Assembly (NCBI GenBank): GCA_949752745.1
Contig: OX457026.1
Location: 78,423,256-78,487,255, forward strand
Reading direction: 5' to 3'
DNA length: 64,000 bases
Origin: Protula sp. h YS-2021
Taxonomy: Eukaryota > Annelida > Polychaeta > Sabellida > Serpulidae
The stretch's first letter is position 1; each line of letters begins with the position of its first letter. The notes under the pieces are model-generated. The model did not search any database. It was not told the DNA's origin and worked only from the letters and a program-made list of their open reading frames with translations. Positions 27,894 to 40,900 of this stretch are shown piece by piece. The position numbers and the translations under genes were made by a program.

Positions 27894-28019
27894 GAATGTT
27901 TGTGAAAACATGCCATATAAGGCTATAATACACAATGCACGATAAATTTCAGAGTGCACTCGTTTAGAGCGTGGGAACGATCAATAAATTTGAGAAGGAA
28001 TGGGATTTTCCCTACGTTA

Positions 28020-28590
28020 AGTCTAATGTTATATTTTATGTTATAGTAGTCGGAAAGTGGTACTTCTAAAGCACATTTAACAAATGCAGTTTTTTGAAAA
28101 CATGTAATGTATAAAATAAGTTTTAGCATTTTAACATACTACTTATTCAAATGTTCTAAAGTTATAGTAGTGTAAAAATGGTGGTTCTAGATCAACTTTA
28201 ACAAATTTAGTTTTTGATAACATATGATGCATAAAATAGGTTTTAGCAATTTACCAAGCTACTTATTTGAATGTTCTAAAGTTAAGGTAGTGCAAAAATG
28301 GTGGCTCTAGACCAACTTTAACAAATTTAGTTTTTAACACCATATGATATATAAAATAAGTTTTAGCATTTTAGCATGCTACTTATTTGAATGTTCTAAG
28401 GTCATAGTAGTAGGAAAATGATGGTTCTAGACCAACTCTAACAACTTTTGTTTTTTGACAACATATGATGTATAAAATAAGTTTGAACATTTTAAGATGG
28501 TGTAGTAGGGTAAAAATCAGGGTTCTAAACCAACTTTAACAAATTTTGTTTTCTAACAACATATGATGTATAAAATAAGTTAGTGAGAAG
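28020..28590. repeat. About 117-bp core tandem repeats inside the TGACGTCA element
   Basis: Roughly five diverged copies around acatatgatgtataaaataa + gttttagcattttaacatgctacttat. Confidence 0.8.
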
Positions 28591-29254
28591 AGCACGCCAT
28601 TCAAACATGTATTCAAATGACAAGCGCCATTCGAAACATGTGTTTGAATTATATTTTTGGAACATATTACGTCATGGTATTGTTCAATAATTTTTTTAAC
28701 AAGTTCAAGAATTGTTCAACAAGTTGTTCAACATGTTCAAAATGTTCAACATTCCATATCACGTCCATATCACGTCCATATCACGCCCATATCACGTCAC
28801 TGTTTTACTATCCCCATGGGGATTCTAAAACAATGACGTCACTGTTTTAGAAACCCCATGGGGATTCTAAAACACCTCGTGACGTCATTATGACGTCACT
28901 TCCTGTTTTAGAAGCCCCACTTTTATCCTACTATTCGGATAAAGTATTTCTGAATGATACTGTTTTACGCCATAATCTTGCCACTCTAACTCCTCTGATG
29001 GTTACGCATAGGACCACAAAAATTTGACAAAAGCAGATGCATCATGTCTAGTTGGTCCATTTCGATTTTCTTAGAAATTTGTTAATCTTTTGTATGCAAA
29101 TGGACACTGAAATTTAGTTAATGAAGGCCATTATAAGCAGGTGCACACTATGCATATAGCTTACAGCACACGCAAGTTATTGATCTCTGTACTACTTACA
29201 AAGAATGAGCAGATATGTGAAATGTGCTGTATCTTTGTACGAAAGACCAGAAGT

Positions 29255-30290
29255 CTCATTTCCTTCCAAGAAATTTCCACGTTCCTTAGAACATTTTCAA
29301 TGGAAATTCTTGAAACTTCCAAGAAGTTTTCACTTCAAGTCGAAAGAACTTCCGAGAACTTCCAAGAATTTTCATGGAAATTCCAAGAAGTTCTTACCTC
29401 ACTGCTGAAGCACTTCCTAGAACTGCCTTGTAAATTTTTGGAATTTCAAAGAAGTTCTCACTTACGTCGGAAGAACTTCGGGGAACTTCCAAGAACTTCC
29501 ATGGAAATTCCAAGAAGCTCTCACCTTGCTACTGAAGAACTTTTTTCCAAATTTCCGTGGAAATTCTTGGAACTTCCAAAAAGTTCTCACCTCACTTCGG
29601 AAAAACTTCCGCGACAGCTTTTAATAATTTCCATAGTAATTCCAACAATTAGTATTGAAGAACTTCTGAAAACTTCCATGAAATTTCTTAGAACTTCCAA
29701 GTAGTTCTCACTTTGCTTCTAAAGAACTTTCGGAACTTCCAAGACTTGGAAAATGCTTCCAAAAAAATGAGATTCAGTCTGAAAATTTCCCAGAAATTCC
29801 AAGAAATCCTGGGAATCTCTACCGAATTAGCGCGGAAATATTTGGACTGTTCGCTAAGAATTTGATAAGATTTGGAAATATTGAGGAATGTTTTTAATGA
29901 AGTGCGTGCTTGACAACACAGCATACGGTACTTTGATAAATGCAAACTGAGTTCCTTTTCATTCTTGGAACTTCGAAGACGTTCTCACTTCATTTTGGGA
30001 GATCTTTCGAGAACTTCCAAAATTTCACTTGGAAATCCCAAAAAGTTACCTTAGTATTGAACAACTTCCAAGAACTTCCATCGAAATTCTAGGAATTTCC
30101 AAGAAGTTCTCACCTTACTGAGGTAGCACCTCCGAGAACTTCCAAAAATTTCCATGGAAATTCCAAGAAGTTCTTACCTTACTACTGAAGAACTTCCGAG
30201 AACTTCCCTGGAAATTATTGGAACTTCCAAGAAGTTCTCACCTTACTTCTGAAGAACTTCCGAGAACTTCGAAGAATTTCCATGGACCTT
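29255..30290. repeat. Diverged tandem repeats of GAACTTCCAAGAA-type units
   Basis: Many imperfect copies of gaacttccgagaacttccaa + gaatttccatggaaattccaagaagttctcacc. The vocabulary resembles the ends of the MITE at 54605-55900, so the families may be related. Open frames here result from the periodicity. Confidence 0.75.
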
Positions 30291-30600
30291 CTGGGTCACG
30301 ATCAAAGTCCAAAAACCGGAAGTTGAATATAATCAAAAGCGGTTAGAGGCAGATCGATTTTAAGCTCATTTTTTACCCTTTGGGCCTAAGCAATGTTACA
30401 TAAGAGATACCTCGGTGACCTTGAACCTCTGGATCACTGTCAAGGTAAAAAACAAGAAGCTGACTATTATCTCGAAAACGGTTAGAGACAGAGCGATTTT
30501 GAGCTCATTTTCGATCCCTTGGACCTAACCAACGTTACATAAGAGGTACCTGGGTGACCTTGACCTTCTGGATCACGGTCCAGATCTTCTATACAGTATT
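30290..30600. repeat. Two-copy, about 125-bp repeat
   Basis: ggtgacctt.a.c..ctggatcac and cggttagag.cagagcgattt.. recur twice; the right end reads ggatcacggtccagatcttc. It looks like the core of a pearl-like element without its microsatellite. Confidence 0.5.
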
Positions 30601-31928
30601 GCTGTGTTCTTTAATGATTTGCAAATGGCTGGGTTTTATTTAATATCTAATTTTAGTATCTAATTTTAAATCATAACAATAATGTTAATTATGTCTGAAA
30701 ATTTTCTTTCTCCACCTAAACCAAAACCGGAACAGCATCAAGAATCAAAATGCGGAATTAAAAACTGAAACACAATAAGAAATTTTTTAGCCCAGTCAAT
30801 AATTTATTTAGTATCCCAAGTGTTTGTTTCGCACCTCGGTTGCGAAATCGGTCTAGTTTTTTCCTGATTTTATATATTTGTTCTTGGGGGCACAATATGC
30901 AGCCACATTTTCACTGAAGTCGTATTTTTTCTGCAGTGGCACAAATAAACATGGGGAGGGCCCCTCCCCCCCCCCCCCCCCCTCCTATCAACTTCGCAAC
31001 GTCCACCTATCGAGTAATTTAGGTATCGGCATAACGATACATAGACGTGGCGATAATATCAATCACATCACCGTTTGTCTCATCGAGTCACGGCATATGA
31101 AAGAAGTTAATTTTCATGAATATTGAACATAAAATATTCAAAATGAGGTGTAAAAAATTAGCGCTCTTTTCAGTATCCCGTAGTCTGTGTCCCGATTTTC
31201 ATCAATTGTCGAAGAACCAGTCACTACTAGTACCAGGCTTGAATTTCCTGTGAGCGTTAACACTAGCACTATTTTTATGTTTATTTTTAAATTTTATTTA
31301 TTTATTTGTTTATTTTTTTTTATTTGGTTGTGACCTGGACATTTTGCGGCGTATATTTTTCGACGTCCACATAAATCGTTGATTTTCCGACAATTTATTC
31401 ATTCATTACAAATTACAACGACATTCAAGGTTGCTATTTGGCCTGGTATTGACGCAACCTCAAATCGACGTTTATTTGGATATAACATGTCAAAAGCTGT
31501 GCTACGTTTTAGTTTTGATGCACCTGCCTTTTAGCAAAGATCTTTTACGTAATTCCGGATTTTTAAATGTTCAGAATCGTATTTTTGTGGCCCTAAGTGT
31601 AATTCAGCGAAAACGGTCTAGTTCCTTTTGTTTTTGAGACATTTTAGTGGTAACTCCGAGGGAGGGCGTGTTTAGGCATTGCAACCCCCCCCCCTTCCCC
31701 CACCCCACGTCCTTTAATTTCGATAAAAAAATTAAACTTTCAAAGTTCATTTTCAACAAAAAAAAAACTCCCGCTGGTAAATACGCTACTTCGTGTGATT
31801 TTTCGATGTTTGACCCCCACCCCCTCCCACACACACACACACCAGCTCCTTGTTCTCCGTGCCCATTAACCATAAACTCCCCCCCCCCCCCACTGCATTT
31901 AACAAAGTATGTGAGGGCATTTTTGCAG
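30600..31928. other. Presumed intron or intergenic DNA
   Basis: C-runs at about 30966 and 31686, T-rich stretches, and no convincing exon until 31929. Confidence 0.4.
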
Positions 31929-34900
31929 ACTGTCAAAATGTGTTGGCTGATTCCGTATGCATGAACGTAGCACTTCTGAAACCATGGCAGTGCTTTGAAA
32001 ACAAAGGAGAATCCTGTAAGAAAACGTGTATGGAATTCCGTCTTTATGATGGTAAGATTCTATTATCCGTTCCCAAAGAGAACCTTAAAATTCAATATAA
32101 ACTGAAAAATAATAATTGGAAATGAGTGAATCTATGTTTGAAATTGTGCTTCTCATTTTCTGTACGACGAGATATAAAGGTCTAGCAGAGTTAATTCACT
32201 CGTTATGCTCTATCTAAATTATAATTTGTGACTTAAATGCTGTATTTTATTTGCCGTTGCGACGGAGTAATTCGTCATGAGTTCCACCTAAGGATTCTTG
32301 AATCGCAAATAGTGAAAAATCCGCCATGTGTTGGGGAAACTGGTGCTGCTGGTGGCGGATCGGATGGTTCCGGCAGCGGATCGGACGCCTCCGGTTCAGG
32401 ATCAGGTGGTTCGTCAAGTGAATCGGGTGAAACTTTTACAACGAAGCTGAGTTGGGTGTATGAATTATGTGGGTATGACGCCGCGGATGGGTGGAAAGTC
32501 AAGTGTCCTAACCACGATGTATGTGTTCCAATGTGGTATCTGGGAGACAGGGTTGCAGACTGTCCAGATCAAATGGACGAAAATAAAGCATGGATTAAAC
32601 AGGTTAGTGACACGCATGGCTTTTTATTTAATTCTTTATGGTAAGATATCAAGCCTTAAATCTTTGGCTTAAACGCTGAGTCGGACGGTTTGACGGTAGT
32701 GCCAAGACGTTCAAATACTGAATATGCTATATAATACAGATCCATACAACTACAACTCTTTTATTTGTAGATCCCTAGTGGCCTTTTGAATTATGTGCGA
32801 TGTCCAAATAATCCAAAAAAGATTTTACCGCTGAATAAGATGTGCAATGGGCGCAGAGACTGCAATAGAAGGGGTGTAGATGAACTGGCAAGCAACTGTA
32901 GAAAAATCACCCCTTACTGTGACGCCCTGCACAATGTAAGTATAAGTATTCGCAAGCTGACGCGTTACGCAGTGAGTGGGAACCAGCGAGCTAAATGTGT
33001 CTAACATCCGCAGATAGGACCACTTTTCAGTAGTACCATTCTGAGCACCTTCCGTGAGAACCTGCCCCATTAACTGGACGACGCTAGTCCGATCCCACTG
33101 GTGGCACTGTTCCCCGGCTTTCCACTGTAAATACACCACGGTATAAAAGAAACCGTTTTGATTTCCATTGTCAGTCAGATCTATGACGTTGCTATGACGT
33201 CATATAGGGCAGTGTCTGATTTTGCACTTACTGTGTATTTTGTCATTCGTATTCTTTTTATTTTCGGTAAACGAGTGATATGGACTAGGGAGGTAAAACA
33301 AAATATACTTATTATCAAAACAAAACCTTAAGAAATCCATAGCGAACAGAGTGTCACGAGTCATTTTGGATTCCGTGTTTATCCCAACAGTCGTCTCTGA
33401 ATTGCCCGAACAAGCCACAAAAGTGTATCAGCCTGGGCCAAATGTGCGACGGCAAAGAGGACTGTGGGGCTGGTGCGGAGGCTGCGGACGAGGACCCCGG
33501 ACTGTGCTCACTGCTACATAGCGCCCAGGCAGTCACGTGCAGTGCTGACCAGCTACAGTGCCCCAATGGTATGTGCAGCTCATAGTATCGATATCGGAGC
33601 GTTGTTTAACACATGTGGATACACGACTAAACAATCGTAAACGCAAAGTAAAGAATTTAAACGCAGTTTCTTGAAACTTGTGGATGAAAATATGTAATTT
33701 GATACCCCCTTTTTTAATTGATTTCGATTGATTAGGCAAATTTAGCATTTAACAAGTCCCTTGTAAAAAATATCTTAATTGTGGCAACACCTAACAAAAG
33801 CGCTTTTAGGAACGCGTGGTTTATGACAAAACCTAAAAGAAAGGTTCCAGAAGCCCACAGTGATATTTCTCAGCTCATGGCAGAAAAAAAAAAGAAAAGA
33901 AAAGAAAAAAAAAGAAAAAAAAGTTACATGAAAAAGACAATGCTAAAACTCGTTAGAGTTTCATTGTAATAGTAAAACACTAGCATTGCTGCGCTCGTAC
34001 ACTGAGTTCTCCCACTGCCTCACGCTTCCGTCTGTTTATGTGTTTGTGTGTGTGTGTGTGTTTGCTGGGTGATGCGCAGGCTTACAGGGACGCCCTTGTA
34101 TATGGAAATGGGAAGCATGTGACGGCAGGCACGACTGTCATGGTGACACGGATGCTAGTCTGGATGAAGACCCTGCCTTCTGCGCCAGCTTACCGCCCGT
34201 ACAGTGCCAGCCAAATCAGGTGAGAGTGGCGGGGGTAGGGTGAGTGGGGGTGGCGGAGATGGGGTGAGAGGGCATGGGGTGGCGGAGGTGGGTGAGAGGG
34301 CATGGTGTGGCGGAGGTGGGGTGAGAGGGCATGGCGTGGCGGAGGTGGGTTGGAGGCAAGGGGTCTGGGTCTTTCCTAAAGCAAAGAAAAGAACAAATGA
34401 AATGTATTAATCTGAGCATGCTTGTTGGTTCCCTAAAGTTTGATCTTTCTTCTTCTTCCTCTTTTTTTATATTTATTTTTTGCGCCACATTTAAACAACT
34501 GAAAGCACTATGATACCAATTTTAATGATGCAATCGGAAATGACAGGCAATTTGTCTTGGAATCTTTATGGTGTCCTATGACAGGCACAAAACGCCCACA
34601 ATGCGTCTTTTCTCTCCCCCCACCCCCCCCCCCCCTCCCTAAAAAACGGTTCCTGCTATTGTGATAACAAACTGAAAGCTCATTCCTTCCTGCATTTTGT
34701 GCTGAGAAACATTTGAAGTGTATCGTTGTATCTTTATCAATAAACTGAATAGTATTATGTTGAATTTTCCATAATTTTACATTAAGCAAATTATAACTAT
34801 AAATAGATTGTGGTTCGTCCGGCGATGTATATCTTAGTGAGGCGACATGCCCATATGTCGCACGCGTCATTGACTTAAAAAAAAACAAGCTAGAAAGTCT

Positions 34901-37900
34901 ATGTTTTTGCTAAAGCTAAAAAATGGACATGTCTCCCCCAGCGCCACAGTCTGTCAAAGGGGCACCCTTCTAGCTTGAAACAATTCTACATTATGTGACA
35001 AATCTAAAAAAATTCGCCAAAAGTCGAAAAATGGCCGGATGTGAAAACAATTTATGGGTATTATTTGTGTGTCGTAGGCAACCCGTGTGTAAAATTTGTG
35101 TGGGATCGCCCTGCCCGTTATTGAGAAATCGCTGCTGACAGACGAAGATACATTGCGAAATGTTGAAGTCAAAATTTAAAAATTGCCATAAATCGAACAA
35201 ATAGTCATATATGAAAAATAAATATATGGACATTATCTGTAGGTTATAGGCAATACGTGTGTAAAATTTGGTTGCAATCGGCTGCCTCGTTACTGAGAAA
35301 TCGCTGCTGACGGACGGACAGACAGACCAAAAACAATATATGCCTCCTCGATGGTTAGACACATAATGATGAGAACAAAAATTATGTGTGCTACGCGTAT
35401 TACCATACGTATTACCATATGTGGCCTCCTTGCCCGTATCTAATGCAGATACTAGTCATAAGTAATCATAATCATTATTACCTCTTTTGTATACAGTGGA
35501 ACCAAGGGATCAGAACCACCCCGCCATTGGGACCACCTCACAGATAGGAATCCTTTTCAATAATGTCATGCTACGCCCTTGCCATTATAAAGAACCCCGC
35601 AGTTTGGACCATCCCTGAAATTGGACCACATGAGATCAGTTATTATCCCCCGTGAAACGGAGGGATATAGTTTTGAACTTTTCGGTCTGTCCGTCTGTCC
35701 GTCTGTCCGTCTGTCACGCTTCAGTCTCACGCGCCTACAGGCCACATTAATAGACGGATTCGTTTCAAATTTTGTACACGGCTTCTCTGGAACCTTCCGC
35801 AGTGCAGTGACCAAGAATTTTTCGGATCGACCAAAAATTGACAAAATGGCGGACATTTGAAAATTGGCACTGGACTTTATATATACGGCAGTCTCACGCG
35901 TCTACAAGCCACATTAATAGACGGATTCGTTTCAAATTTTGTACACGGCTTCTCTGGAACCTTCCGCAGTGCAGTGACCAAGAATTTTTCTAATCGGCGA
36001 AAAATTGACAAAATGGCGGACATTTGAAAATTGGCACTGGACTTTATATATACGGCAGTTTCACGCGTCGACAGGCCACATTAATGAATGGATTCGTTTC
36101 AAATTCTGCACACGGGCTCCCTGGCACCTTCCGCAGTGCAGTGATCAAGCATTTTCCGGATGGGACTTGACAAAATGGCGAATTTTTCACAATCGGCGCT
36201 GTACTTAGCGTACCTACGACAGTCTCACGCGAATACTGGTTAATGGATTGATCCGTCTAATTGTTAGACACTACGTCGAGTCGTCGACTTACATCCTTCC
36301 ACTTGTAAATTTTTTTTGCGTAGTCAACACGCAACAGCCTTACACAAACCATATCCCCCACGGGGGATAGACGTACTCCTCGAGACGTAGTCAAGTTCCA
36401 CTGGTTATCTTGTTTTTAAAATATTTTTTTATTGATATCAAGACAAAACCCACGAAATTAATCAGTTCTTCATATCAATAAAGTACATTATTAATATTAA
36501 TAAGTACATTTTTGATATCCAGTCGTTTAAGTGATGCAGAAATTGTGAATAGAAAAAACAGAATTGACGATTTCATAAATTCAGTTCTTGATATCACCAA
36601 CTGAATTCTTGATATCAAAAATTCAATTAATGATATCAAATGCAAATAAAAATATAGAACGCCATTCCATAGGATTATGCGCGCAGGAGTTAATACATTA
36701 TTTAGTAATGGGCAAAAGAGTTAATATTTATAAAAAGGTATAAAGAATTCATCAGTCGTGGAAATCGGATTGACACAATGAAACTATTTCGTAACTAAGG
36801 ATACCGTCGATTAAATGAAATGATCGAATTTTTTAAATTTCGTTACCAAAACTTCGTTTAATTGTACAAAATAACGTATTACCTTTAATATGTGGCCTTA
36901 ATTGACCTCGTGCAATATTAAAATCCGCATTGATCACATGAAATGTGTTGATTTTGATGCAACATGCACGGTCAGCTCAAGAACAAAATAAGCACTTTGA
37001 ATCGCTTTTGAATCTTCTAATTCACTGTTCGGTGTTATCAAACAACGATGTGTGATCAACGTTTCTGACGGAATGTATGCATTATCATTTTCCCCAACTT
37101 GTGCATCTAATTAAAATGTCCAGGATTGCGTGGGACGCGTGGACGTGCAATAACCCATCTGTGAAAAATATTATTTTTTTTTCTATTCGATTTTCGATTT
37201 CCTTTTAAGAACCACTTGTAATTCAATCTAATTTCAACAACTAAGCAATGTGTGTCCAACTAATTTTATTATACAGTTACACTGTTGTGTTTTGTCACTT
37301 GTAAACGCAACAAATATTAGTTTACACGCAAAATGGTTGAATAATGCTTTTTTTAATCGCCGTTTCATATTTGCCGTCTTTGGTTATGTTTCAATACAGA
37401 AAGGCATGTTGAATTAATATTGATATGAGGCATTGGAACAGCGTGAGAGCCTATCAATGTTCCAGGGGTGGTACATAACCAGGCCTAAGCGTCAACAACA
37501 TTATATTGTAAAAAAATGGATCCTGCCGAATCCGGGACAGAAGGGCCTTGGTCAAAAAGACCTTGGACATAAGGGCCTTGCCCAAAATGAAAAATTGGAC
37601 AAAAGGGCCTTGAGAAATTTTTTTCTTGGATATGGTTCTCAAAGTTATTTTTATTTTTTGTGTAATAAAATAACAATTCCAAAACAAAGTTTATTTGTTA
37701 AATAATAATTTTATTTGTTTTTAAACTTACCGCGGTGTCACTGTGTAATGGTACTCAAATCCTTTTGCTGTTTTGCTTTGCATCTATTGGTTAATAATTA
37801 GCGAACAGGGAAGTGGGGGGGGGGGGGGCGGAGCACAGTCGGTAAAACTCCGGGCAACAGAGGGACACGATGCCTTTTGCCTGCTTTCGCCTTAGCGCAC

Positions 37901-40900
37901 GGGTCAAACTATGGAGCATTTAGCATACTGTGAGAGCGAACTGAAATCTATTCGAAGTAGTGAGCTTAAAGATATTTTGCGGAGTTACGGTATCAGCTGT
38001 AAAGGGAATAAACAGGAACTGATAACCCGGATAATATCGAATACCATAAGGAGGGAAAACCCAATGGATAATGGGAAAGAAAGTGACAGTGAAGTGGACA
38101 GTTTGGAAAGTGAACTACTTCGGTTAAGGGAAGAAAAGAAACAATTAATGTTGAAAAAGAAGATAAAGGCACTGCAACAGGAGAACGACGATCTGAAAGC
38201 GGACATAAACGGTGACGCATCTCCCGCTGCCCAAAGAAAGGGAAGTCTCCCAGGCGCCGTGACGGAGCCCATAACGCCTTCCACGCTTTCTTGACCGGAC
38301 GAACGAACCTTTAACAGCCTACTGGAACCGCTGCAGCAAGACTTCCACGGGGACGACCCATGGCAAGCAAAGCCCACCAAGCCACGTAGACCCCTTTTGT
38401 AAAGACTTTTGTGGTACTTTTATCGGGGGCTCACAACGCACCGAGTCGCTAATTTCTACCCATGGGGAGGCTAAAATAATGCTTGTCTCATCCGGAAAGC
38501 GCGTGACTCCAGAGAATACCACGCTGGCCCCGTGGATAAAGGGGCACAATCGGATATACGACATCCTATCAAAGACGGGTACGTTCTCTACACAGGAGGA
38601 CAGAGAAGGGTACCACATGTACGCGGTTAAATTCGGGGATATGTGCGAGCATTACCCAGTGAAACGGTGCATGCGCTATAATTACGAATATAGTCAACGG
38701 GTGCACGCGGGTCAATTACGCTGGGGAGGCGATGACACTCACCTTATGGGCATATGCATCTTTTCATCAGCCTTCGAAAACAACAATAATGGTGTACCCC
38801 GCACGAATAAGCCTGTTTTACGTGATCATACAGGGATTGAAATATGCCGGAACTACAATTCGAAGAGAGGATGCCAGCGTGCATCATGTAAATTTTCGCA
38901 CGCATGTTCAAGTTGCTTCAAACCCCACCCCGACCCTGATAGGGAATTTATCTTATCAGGTTTGGAAAATGGCTTCGATATAGTGAATGATCATTTGGAA
39001 AAGATAGAGAGGAGTGAAGCCCAAAATAGCCGCTCAGCCGAAATTACCCACCGCAAAGCCGTCGAACGAGAAATTCTAAATGAAATTAAACTAGGGCGCT
39101 ATGAAGTCGTTTCCGAAAAGCCCACCATAATTTCCCCCCCTTAGCTGCGATACCAAAAGAGGATGGCTCTATACGACTCATACATGACTGTTCACAGCCC
39201 GAGGGTTTTTCGATTAATTCTCACGCCTCCCCGGATAAATACCGGTTCGCTTCCATCGACACAGCAGTTTCTATGACAGGGAAAAATGACTTTATGTGTA
39301 AGATTGATCTATAGCAAGCGTATCGGCATGTGCCTCTCAGTAGCTACTCACGACACCTGGCTGGTTTAAAATATAAATTTTCCGGAGATAAGGAATACAC
39401 CCACCTAGCAGATACTCGCCTCCCTTCTGGGGCGTCACTTAGCGTCGGCATTTTTCATCGGATTACCCAAAGTGCTTGCAGAATTCTCAAACGCATGGGC
39501 ATCAACGCAATTATTTGTTATATCGACGACTTCTTCATCATGGCCTCTTTGCGCGAAGAATGCAGAAGAGCAATGCATGTCCTAATACACACCCTGATTT
39601 CGCTGGGGTTTTCAGTAAGCTGGAGGAATTGCATTTCACCCACCCAGAACATCGTCTTCTTGGGTGTAAATATCGACACGGTGCAGGGTACCCTCTCTAT
39701 TCCCACTAATAAACTAAAAGAAGTAAATGAATCGTTGGCCTGCTGGACCAATGAAAAAAACGGGCCACAAAAAAGGAACTTCAAAGCCTCCTGGGGAAAT
39801 TAAACTGGATCGCACGGATCGTCCCCGCCATTCGCCCAACTAAGCGGCGCCTTATCGAAAGCATGGCTCAATTACGTAACCCGCACCACCGCATTCGCTT
39901 ATCCGGTAATACGCGGCGCGATATTACCACGCTCACGCAAATCTGCAGCTCATTCAATGGCACGCGTCAATTCTTGTTGAATAGGTCGTCGCCCGATCCT
40001 GCATGCATTTATACGGATAGCAGTTCCGTTTCCGGAGGCGCAGCCCTCCTGCTAAATAATCGTGCTATTGACTGGGTGTATACTAACTGGAAAGTAGACT
40101 TTCCGACAATGCACCCACAACACATAAATGTTAAAGAGCTAATGGTGGTGTTAGTATCAATTAAGCGATGGACATCTTTCTGTAGCAATAAGAAGATTCG
40201 CGTTTACATGGACAACATGGCCACCTTATACGCCCTGAATAAAGGATCGATAAAGAATAATTTGGCTTCAGATATCCTGAGATATCTTCCTGCAATGTGC
40301 ACAATCCAATATCAAGCTGATAGCTTGTTTCGTTTCAACTCAAAGAAACCTCTTAGCGGATAGCATCTCAAGATTATACAGTCTCTCGTTTGCAACATAT
40401 GCGTTCGCGTATTTGAGTTTTTACCCTTTAGAATACCACATGTCTAACGAGTCTTTAATTCGTTTATTACAGGAATGGAACGACAAAAGGCCTTTCTGGA
40501 CGCTGAGATAATATCCCTGAGAAAGGAAGCCTTGTCGGATAACACACAAAAGGCATATTCAACACAGTTGAGGACATACTTAGCATTCTGTTTTTATTTC
40601 CATTGCCGCCCCGCATCCGCAGAGAATCAAACAGTTTTACGCTACGTGGCTTTCCTGTCAAGAGGTTTAAAGCCGCAATCAGTCCGTTGTTATCTCAGCG
40701 CCATCAGATTACTGCATCTGGAGCTCGGCTACGAGAACCCCTTAGAGAACAATTACTTCTTACAAACTCTCCTGAAGGGTATTGACACAAAATTTGGAAC
40801 CGCACCGCTTCAAAAACTTCCGATAACAATAGAGATTCTGTCTCGCATCGCGCCGCTTACTGACACCAGGAACAGTTTACACGCTTGTCAACGTAAAGTA

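Larger units (their letters stand above)
26900..28931. mobile_element. 2.0-kb inverted-repeat element rich in TGACGTCA palindromes
   Basis: The left end GTAGGATAAAAGTGGGGCTT matches the reverse complement of the right end (28910-28931) almost exactly, and similarity extends about 150 bp through aggaagtgacgtcataatga and TTTTAGAATCCCCATGGGG palindromes. Flanking ATTCGGA (26893-26899 and 28933-28939) is a 7-bp target duplication (8 bp with one mismatch, hAT-like). Inside are many TGACGTCA copies, a tRNA-like segment and about five 117-bp core repeats (28020-28590). No transposase is present. Confidence 0.8.

Noticed and set aside
29141..29704. 187-codon + frame
   Set aside because: It lies in diverged tandem repeats and has no domain or splice context.
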